Source: an uncultured Bacilli bacterium
GTDB lineage: Bacteria > Bacillota_I > Bacilli_A > RF39 > UBA660
Assembly: GCA_934090685.1 (NCBI GenBank)
Contig: CAKOJN010000011.1
Coordinates: 1 to 11,709 of the forward strand
Length of the DNA: 11,709 bases
Direction of reading: 5' to 3'
This document shows positions 8,327 through 11,709 of this stretch, one piece after another; the stretch's first letter is position 1; each line of letters starts with the position of its first letter. Both the position numbers and the translations under genes were made by a program. The notes below the pieces were generated by a model. That model was not told where the DNA came from and did not search any database. It was given only the letters and a program-made list of their open reading frames with translations.

Positions 8327-8355
8327 AGTATACTATATATGAACAATTAATTCAA
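8327..8355 (-). promoter_or_regulatory. Predicted sigma-A promoter of the T7SS operon
   Basis: On the minus strand TTGAAT (8355-8350) and TATACT (8332-8327) are exactly 17 nt apart. The predicted start is near 8320, giving a leader of about 25 nt before the esaB ATG. The -35 begins at the end of the rpoZ terminator T-run, so the T7SS operon appears transcriptionally separated from rpoZ. Confidence 0.6.
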
Positions 8356-8380
8356 ATAAAAAAACTAATTTCTTAGTTTT
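8356..8380 (-). terminator. Intrinsic terminator of rpoZ
   Basis: On the minus strand, AAAACTAA and TTAGTTTT form an 8-bp stem (8380-8373 with 8368-8361) around a GAAA tetraloop, followed directly by more T residues (8360-8358) and TT after one A. The stem is AT-rich but has a stable GNRA loop. Its 5' arm contains the last codons and the TAA stop of rpoZ. Confidence 0.75.
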
Positions 8381-8582
8381 CTTTAATAGTTATTAATCCT
8401 TTGTCTATTTCTTCTAAAGCTCTACCTAGTTCCTTTTTAGAGACATATTCACTTTCAGGACATTGAAAATGTTTATATTCTTTCATAACTTTAGCTCTGT
8501 CAGCAGCAATATGAACTAGTTTGTATTTTGAATCAACAATATTTAATAATCTATCTATTGAAGGATATATCACTTCTACCAT
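8373..8582 (-). CDS. rpoZ: RNA polymerase omega subunit RpoZ
   Basis: A 69-residue protein with the omega signature: YPSIDRLLNIVDSKYKLVHI near the start, AADRAKVM in the conserved 'AAKRAR' position, and a C-terminal RALEEIDKGLI helix. Omega binds the beta' subunit and assists assembly and stability of RNA polymerase. The frame stays open to an ATG at 8648, but the extra 22 residues (with Cys/Trp/Tyr runs) have no counterpart in the family. ATG 8582 abuts a ribosome binding site (AGGGAG, 8588-8583) with no spacer, so GTG at 8573, giving MIYPSIDRLL and a spacing of 9 nt, is an equally plausible start. The usual gmk neighbour is absent. The gene ends in its own terminator, separating it from the T7SS operon. 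Confidence 0.88.
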   Translation of the reverse strand: MVEVIYPSIDRLLNIVDSKYKLVHIAADRAKVMKEYKHFQCPESEYVSKKELGRALEEIDKGLITIKEN

Positions 8583-8626
8583 CTCCCTACAATAATAATA
8601 TAACCAATTTAACTTTTTTATACAAC

Positions 8627-8648
8627 AAATTGACAATAAAATTGACAA
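8627..8648 (-). repeat. Tandem direct repeat upstream of rpoZ
   Basis: TTGTCAATTT occurs twice on the minus strand (8648-8639 and 8636-8627), offset by 12 bp, between the membrane-protein gene and rpoZ. It lies about 45-65 nt upstream of the rpoZ start, where an upstream regulator or alternative -35 elements would sit. A weak TTGTAT, 17 nt, TATATT promoter-like pair lies just downstream. Function is a guess. Confidence 0.35.
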
Positions 8649-8676
8649 ATATTTTACATTTATTTACAAAAGTTAA

Positions 8677-9246
8677 TTATTTAATGTTAACAAGTTGATA
8701 ATTTTCTTTATCAGTAAGCATTTTAGTAACATCAGTAGTTCCTGGATCTAATGCCTTAATATCACCATTTTTGTATTCTATAAATGGATATCTAAAACAT
8801 CCTAAGTAGTCATAAGTCATACTATTCTCATCGCCAACTACTTTATAATATAATTTTTTAATATTTTTTCTATCACTTATTTTAACTAATTTTAATGACT
8901 TATCAATATTATCATATATATAACTATTGCCAACATATAAAGCATATAACCCTTCAGTAGTTAAAACAGTTACTAGATTATAGTTATCATCAAAAGCACA
9001 TCCCGCTATAGTGACAATATCTTCTATTTTTCCTTCATATCCTGTTAATTTAAATGAATAGTTAGATGTAGATATACTTATTTTAGAATCTACTATTTTT
9101 GTGCTAACATAATCATTCATACCAGTTATACTTATTTTATCATCTTTAGGTTTATAAGTACTTTTTATTATTAATAAAACAACAATCACTATTAACAATA
9201 TTCCTACTGCTATAAAACATAATTTATCACTCTTTTTATTCTTCAT
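8677..9246 (-). CDS. Single-pass membrane protein of unknown function
   Basis: A 189-residue protein that I do not recognise. A Lys-rich N-terminus (MKNKKSDK) precedes one hydrophobic helix at 9-27 (LCFIAVGILLIVIVVLLII), then Lys-containing sequence. By the positive-inside rule the N-terminus is cytoplasmic and about 155 residues are outside. There is no lipobox. The outer part is beta-rich in pattern (SISTSNYSFKLTGYEGKIED) with two Cys, in AGCAFDDN and LGCFRYPF, that could form a disulfide. AGGTGA (9256-9251) lies 4 nt before the ATG. It sits 53 nt after trmL and before rpoZ, with no clear terminator on either side, and may be a cell-surface protein expressed with the upstream operon. It does not resemble EssA, EssB or EsaA. 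Confidence 0.7.
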   Translation of the reverse strand: MKNKKSDKLCFIAVGILLIVIVVLLIIKSTYKPKDDKISITGMNDYVSTKIVDSKISISTSNYSFKLTGYEGKIEDIVTIAGCAFDDNYNLVTVLTTEGLYALYVGNSYIYDNIDKSLKLVKISDRKNIKKLYYKVVGDENSMTYDYLGCFRYPFIEYKNGDIKALDPGTTDVTKMLTDKENYQLVNIK

Positions 9247-9299
9247 AATTTCACCTATCCTATATATATAATATCATAATTTTTTTTAATATTATAGTA

Positions 9300-9809
9300 C
9301 TAATTTTCTTCAATAAAGTTAGCACTCTTATGTGGTTCATTAAATAATAAATCTTTATAATTTTGTTGTCTTAATGCTTCATATACCATTATTGCTACTG
9401 TATTAGAAAGATTAAGAGCACGTACATTATCAGTCATTGGCATTCTCATACACCTATCTATATATGGCTTTAATATTTTAGGTGGTATACCGGTTGATTC
9501 TTTTCCAAAAAAGAAATAATAATTTTTATTAGGATCACTATAATCAAAACTACTATGAGGTTTATGACCATATCTAGTTAAAAAATAATACTCACCCTTA
9601 TTCTTTTCAAAAAACTCATCTATATTTTCATAAACAGTATAATTACACTTATCAATATAGTTTACACCACTTCTTTTAATATACTTTGTATCTAAACTAA
9701 ATCCAAGTGGTTTTATCAAGTGAAGTTTTGTATTAGTGGCCACACAAGTTCTCATTATATTACCTGTATTCATAGGTATTTCTGGTTCAAATAATACTAC
9801 ATTTATCAT
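9300..9809 (-). CDS. trmL: tRNA (cytidine/uridine-2'-O-)-methyltransferase TrmL
   Basis: A 169-residue SPOUT-class enzyme. The three SPOUT motifs are clear: NTGNIMRTC at 14-22, FFGKESTGIP at 100-109, and the knot segment NVRALNLSNTVAIMVYEALR at 128-147, including R130 and N135. TrmL/YibK dimers use S-adenosylmethionine to methylate the ribose 2'-OH of wobble nucleotide 34 in certain leucine tRNAs. The frame is open to an ATG at 9830, but AGGAG at 9819-9815 lies 5 nt before ATG 9809, and the start MINVVLFEPEIPMNTGNI matches the family, so the shorter form is chosen. The upstream SGNH gene ends 8 nt away, with the ribosome binding site over its TAG stop: a co-transcribed, possibly coupled pair. 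Confidence 0.93.
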   Translation of the reverse strand: MINVVLFEPEIPMNTGNIMRTCVATNTKLHLIKPLGFSLDTKYIKRSGVNYIDKCNYTVYENIDEFFEKNKGEYYFLTRYGHKPHSSFDYSDPNKNYYFFFGKESTGIPPKILKPYIDRCMRMPMTDNVRALNLSNTVAIMVYEALRQQNYKDLLFNEPHKSANFIEEN

Positions 9810-9817
9810 AAATTCTC

Positions 9818-10870
9818 CTAACCAATGCAATTCTTTATTTTAGAATGAATAAACTTATATCCTTCAGTTGTATAATGTATATCATCACCCCTTATATAAC
9901 TTTTTTCCCATGTATCTAAACTAGCACTTCCATAAACATCACAATATTTAACATTAGTGATACCTGACATACATGATTTTATCTTGTTATTAAAATTTGT
10001 AATCATTTCATTTGTTGCTCCTGTTTTTTTAGAATTTCTTCTAACAGGATTAACTGACATAATATAAAAAGTATGCTCTTTTGAAACACTACTTATAAAC
10101 TCTTTATATTTAGAACAATAACTATTAACAACACTTAAGTCATTAACACCATAATTTAATACAACATTATATTTTTTACCATCATTTAAAACTTGTTTCG
10201 CTTTTACTAAATGTTTTTCAAATTCTTTATACATGGCATTATCTTCGCAAATAGCTTGTTCATTACTATCAAGTCCTACCATCTGCATACCATTAGTCCT
10301 AGAATCTCCCATATATAATGTATATTTATTCGCTGTAACTTGACCATTACCAGAATCTGTTCCAGAAGTTGATCCGCCACTAGAATCTTTATTTATTTTT
10401 GATTTAAGTGTATCTAACCTTCTTAAGTAATCACTTTTCTTTTCAGTATCTTTTATCTTATGAACAAGTATAACTGCATTAGAATAATCATTGTATTCTA
10501 AAGTTGATTCTGCTTTAGTAATCGCATCAATAGCATTTTGCTCATATATTTGATTAATCTGTTCAAGAGTTAAATTTTTCAAACAATTCTTATATCCATC
10601 AGCGGCATTTTCATTACCTAATGTTGCTACTACTATTGCTTGTACAAGAGTTGGTATTAAAAATATTAAAACTGCGGCAATAAATTTTTTAACAGCTCCA
10701 CTAGTCACTTTTTTAAGTTTTTCTTCATCAGTTATCGCACCTATTAATTCAATCATAATAAAAATAATTAACAATATAGGTACTGCTATTTTAATAATTG
10801 TAATAACAATATTAACAATTCTCATAACTTGTAATACATCTGGATTATCACATATACTTAATATATTCAT
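9818..10870 (-). CDS. Membrane-anchored SGNH/GDSL hydrolase with TrbC/pilin-like N-terminus
   Basis: A 350-residue protein in two halves. Residues 1-90 hold two hydrophobic helices, about 19-46 and 62-84, joined by a short charged loop (TDEEKLKKVTSGAVKK), a pattern like small TrbC/VirB2-type or pilin-like proteins. A helical segment to about 160 and a Ser/Gly linker (about 163-177) lead to an SGNH hydrolase: block I LYMGDSRTNG with nucleophile S190, block III NYGVNDL (G241, N243), and block V DDIHYT (D329, H332). The positive loop between helices should be cytoplasmic, placing the hydrolase outside. The family are esterases, often removing O-acetyl groups from wall or surface glycans; that substrate is inferred. 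Five Cys in the outer half may form disulfides. AGGTG (10880-10876) precedes the ATG, 13 nt after the ASCH gene and 8 nt before trmL. Confidence 0.85.
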   Translation of the reverse strand: MNILSICDNPDVLQVMRIVNIVITIIKIAVPILLIIFIMIELIGAITDEEKLKKVTSGAVKKFIAAVLIFLIPTLVQAIVVATLGNENAADGYKNCLKNLTLEQINQIYEQNAIDAITKAESTLEYNDYSNAVILVHKIKDTEKKSDYLRRLDTLKSKINKDSSGGSTSGTDSGNGQVTANKYTLYMGDSRTNGMQMVGLDSNEQAICEDNAMYKEFEKHLVKAKQVLNDGKKYNVVLNYGVNDLSVVNSYCSKYKEFISSVSKEHTFYIMSVNPVRRNSKKTGATNEMITNFNNKIKSCMSGITNVKYCDVYGSASLDTWEKSYIRGDDIHYTTEGYKFIHSKIKNCIG

Positions 10871-10883
10871 ATTAACACCTCTT

Positions 10884-11219
10884 TTATTTTAATTTAAGTT
10901 CTATTCCAACAACTCCATACTTTTCTTCGTCTTCCTCAGAATAATATTTGTTCATATCACTAGGATCACTTATTTCATCTTCTCTATATCCAAGAGAAAC
11001 TTTATCAAAATCTTTATATAATGATTTAAAACTATTATATTTATGTAGACCTACTATAGATGTAAGTAATGTTTCATTATTACTTCTATTATTAAAAAGT
11101 ATCTCATCACCTACATTTAATAGTCTTCTTTTCTCATCATTAAGTCTAAGTTCAATAGTCTTACTTCCACTTTTAATTAATTCAAATGGTTCATTATTTA
11201 AATTCATATTATGTATCAT
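10884..11219 (-). CDS. ASCH-domain protein, second of a tandem pair
   Basis: A 111-residue protein with the ASCH pattern: PFELIKSGSKTIELRLNDEK at 11-30, containing the conserved G-x-K-T-x-E-x-R motif (G18, K20, E23, R25), then NVGDEILFNN (35-44) and a C-terminal YGVVGIEL strand. ASCH folds are PUA-related and are associated with RNA or modified-nucleoside processing, including amidohydrolase and nuclease members; the substrate here is unknown. The ATG overlaps the TGA stop of the upstream ASCH gene (ATGA), so translation is coupled. An internal Met at residue 5 is possible, but family members keep the residues before it. Tyr and Asp/Glu are abundant in the last third (DPSDMNKYYSEEDEEK). Confidence 0.82.
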   Translation of the reverse strand: MIHNMNLNNEPFELIKSGSKTIELRLNDEKRRLLNVGDEILFNNRSNNETLLTSIVGLHKYNSFKSLYKDFDKVSLGYREDEISDPSDMNKYYSEEDEEKYGVVGIELKLK

Positions 11220-11602
11220 TTTCCCACCTCATAATTCCAAAGTCCAAGACTTCCCTTTGCTTTTATTGGTTTATCATACTTAATAACATTCTCTAGTTTC
11301 CAAGCATACTTCATCTCATGATTTGCTCTTCCATAAACAGTCTTATCAATTTTCAATAATTCTTCATTAAACTCATTCATTACTAAAATACAATCTATTA
11401 GTATAGCTTCTCCTATTATATAACCATTAATACATTCTAAATTATAATCTTTAAATCTTTCTAACATATCTTTTTCAATTCCTAAAGATGAATGTATTAA
11501 TATCTTACCTCTATAATTTGTTTTCCAACTTCTAAATTCATATTTTTTATATCCATCTACTATTAAAGTTGCCCATGGATTTTTAATTGATAATACCTTC
11601 AT
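11216..11602 (-). CDS. ASCH-domain protein, first of a tandem pair
   Basis: A 128-residue protein starting MKVLSIKNPWATLIVDGYKK, a typical ASCH beginning (SIKxPWAxLI), with the G-Y-K-K-Y-E-F-R motif (G17 to R24), W26 and a YRGKILIHSS strand at 30-39. The C-terminus has the usual YAWKLENV strand (99-106) and GSLGLWNYE. ASCH proteins have a PUA-like beta-barrel and are thought to act on RNA or modified nucleosides; no specific reaction can be named. AAGGA (11617-11613) lies 10 nt before the ATG and an extended -10 promoter lies just upstream, so this is the first gene of the operon with the second ASCH, SGNH and trmL genes. Sequence identity to the second ASCH protein is low: the pair are different subfamilies, not a recent duplication. 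Confidence 0.85.
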   Translation of the reverse strand: MKVLSIKNPWATLIVDGYKKYEFRSWKTNYRGKILIHSSLGIEKDMLERFKDYNLECINGYIIGEAILIDCILVMNEFNEELLKIDKTVYGRANHEMKYAWKLENVIKYDKPIKAKGSLGLWNYEVGK

Positions 11603-11625
11603 AATAATTTTTTCCTTACATTAGT

Positions 11626-11634
11626 ATTATAACA
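11626..11634 (-). promoter_or_regulatory. Extended -10 promoter of the ASCH/SGNH/trmL operon
   Basis: On the minus strand TGT followed by a perfect TATAAT (11631-11626) makes an extended -10 element. The hexamer 17 nt upstream, TTTATG, is a poor -35, which extended -10 promoters tolerate. The predicted start is near 11619, about 17 nt before the first ASCH ATG. Confidence 0.6.
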
Positions 11635-11645
11635 CGTATAATGTT

Positions 11646-11689
11646 AAACATAAAGATTTTGAATTTAAAAGTTTGATTTCTTTATGTTT
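11646..11689. terminator. Inverted repeat, possible bidirectional terminator
   Basis: An 11-bp perfect inverted repeat (11646-11656 with 11679-11689) encloses a 22-nt AT-rich spacer. On the plus strand it runs into TTTTTT (11687-11692), a terminator-like end; on the minus strand only TTT follows. It could end transcription arriving from the right of the window or from outside convergent genes. The large loop lowers confidence. Confidence 0.4.
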
Positions 11690-11706
11690 TTTGTTATTAT
11701 AACAAA
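11690..11706. promoter_or_regulatory. 17-nt palindrome carrying a second TGTTATAAT
   Basis: TTTGTTAT and ATAACAAA flank a single base as a perfect palindrome. The minus-strand reading contains the same TGTTATAAT as the operon promoter 70 bp downstream, so it may be a distal promoter, an operator or both. The expected -35 is outside the window. Confidence 0.3.
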
Positions 11707-11709
11707 TAT

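Noticed and set aside
8583..8648. 22-residue N-terminal extension of RpoZ
   Set aside because: The extension has no family counterpart, and a ribosome binding site lies directly before the shorter start.
8671..8695. Terminator after the 189-residue membrane protein
   Set aside because: Only a 5-bp AT stem with a 10-nt loop and a short T-run; too weak to call in such AT-rich sequence.
9247..9299. Promoter or terminator between trmL and the membrane protein gene
   Set aside because: TATAAT-like strings and a short inverted repeat occur, but without a matching -35 or T-tract they are expected by chance in this composition.
9810..9830. 7-residue N-terminal extension of TrmL
   Set aside because: AGGAG 5 nt before the internal ATG and the family start MINVVLFEPEIP favour the shorter protein.
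11216..11219. Mollicutes-type code (TGA read as Trp)
   Set aside because: TGA ends the first ASCH gene exactly at the family's usual C-terminus, and conserved Trp positions use TGG, so the standard bacterial code fits.
10948..11283. Plus-strand 111-codon frame opposite the ASCH genes
   Set aside because: Leu/Ser-rich shadow of two well-supported ASCH genes.

Overview
The window is about 11.7 kb of very AT-rich DNA with all recognisable genes on the minus strand. Gene families (type VIIb secretion, RpoZ, TrmL), strong AGGAGG-type ribosome binding sites and very low GC point to a low-GC Bacillota (Firmicutes), perhaps one of the uncultured, host-associated lineages; the exact lineage is an inference. 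The standard bacterial code fits: tryptophan is read as TGG throughout, and TGA closes one gene in an ATGA overlap.

Reading in the direction of transcription (right to left), the first block (11602 to about 9300) looks like one operon. It holds two ASCH-domain genes overlapping by 4 nt, a membrane-anchored SGNH/GDSL esterase-like protein whose N-terminal half resembles a small two-helix TrbC/pilin-type segment, and the tRNA 2'-O-methyltransferase gene trmL. An extended -10 promoter (TGTTATAAT) sits upstream of the first ASCH gene. A single-pass membrane protein of unknown function (9246-8677) and rpoZ (RNA polymerase omega) follow. rpoZ ends in an intrinsic terminator whose stem overlaps its stop codon.

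Immediately after that terminator a good sigma-A-type promoter (TTGAAT, 17 nt, TATACT) starts a type VII secretion (T7SSb) operon that runs off the left edge: a YukD/EsaB ubiquitin-like protein; a 1525-residue EssC/YukB motor ATPase with FHA region, two membrane helices and three ATPase modules; a 201-residue protein that looks like two WXG100 domains in one chain; a small coiled-coil protein; a DUF4176 protein; and a large effector-like protein cut by the window edge. The last three form the usual 'small helical partner, DUF4176, large cargo' set placed upstream of a secreted toxin. The likely business end of the cargo lies beyond position 1, after a tandem array of nearly identical 37-residue repeats.

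The most interesting points are the compact T7SS without EssB, EssA or EsaA between EsaB and EssC, the single-chain tandem WXG protein, two mutually exclusive RNA hairpins directly after that gene, only one intact P-loop in the motor ATPase, and the young 111-bp repeat array in the effector. No stretch of more than 300 bases lacks a gene. No RNA gene, insertion sequence or CRISPR array was seen.
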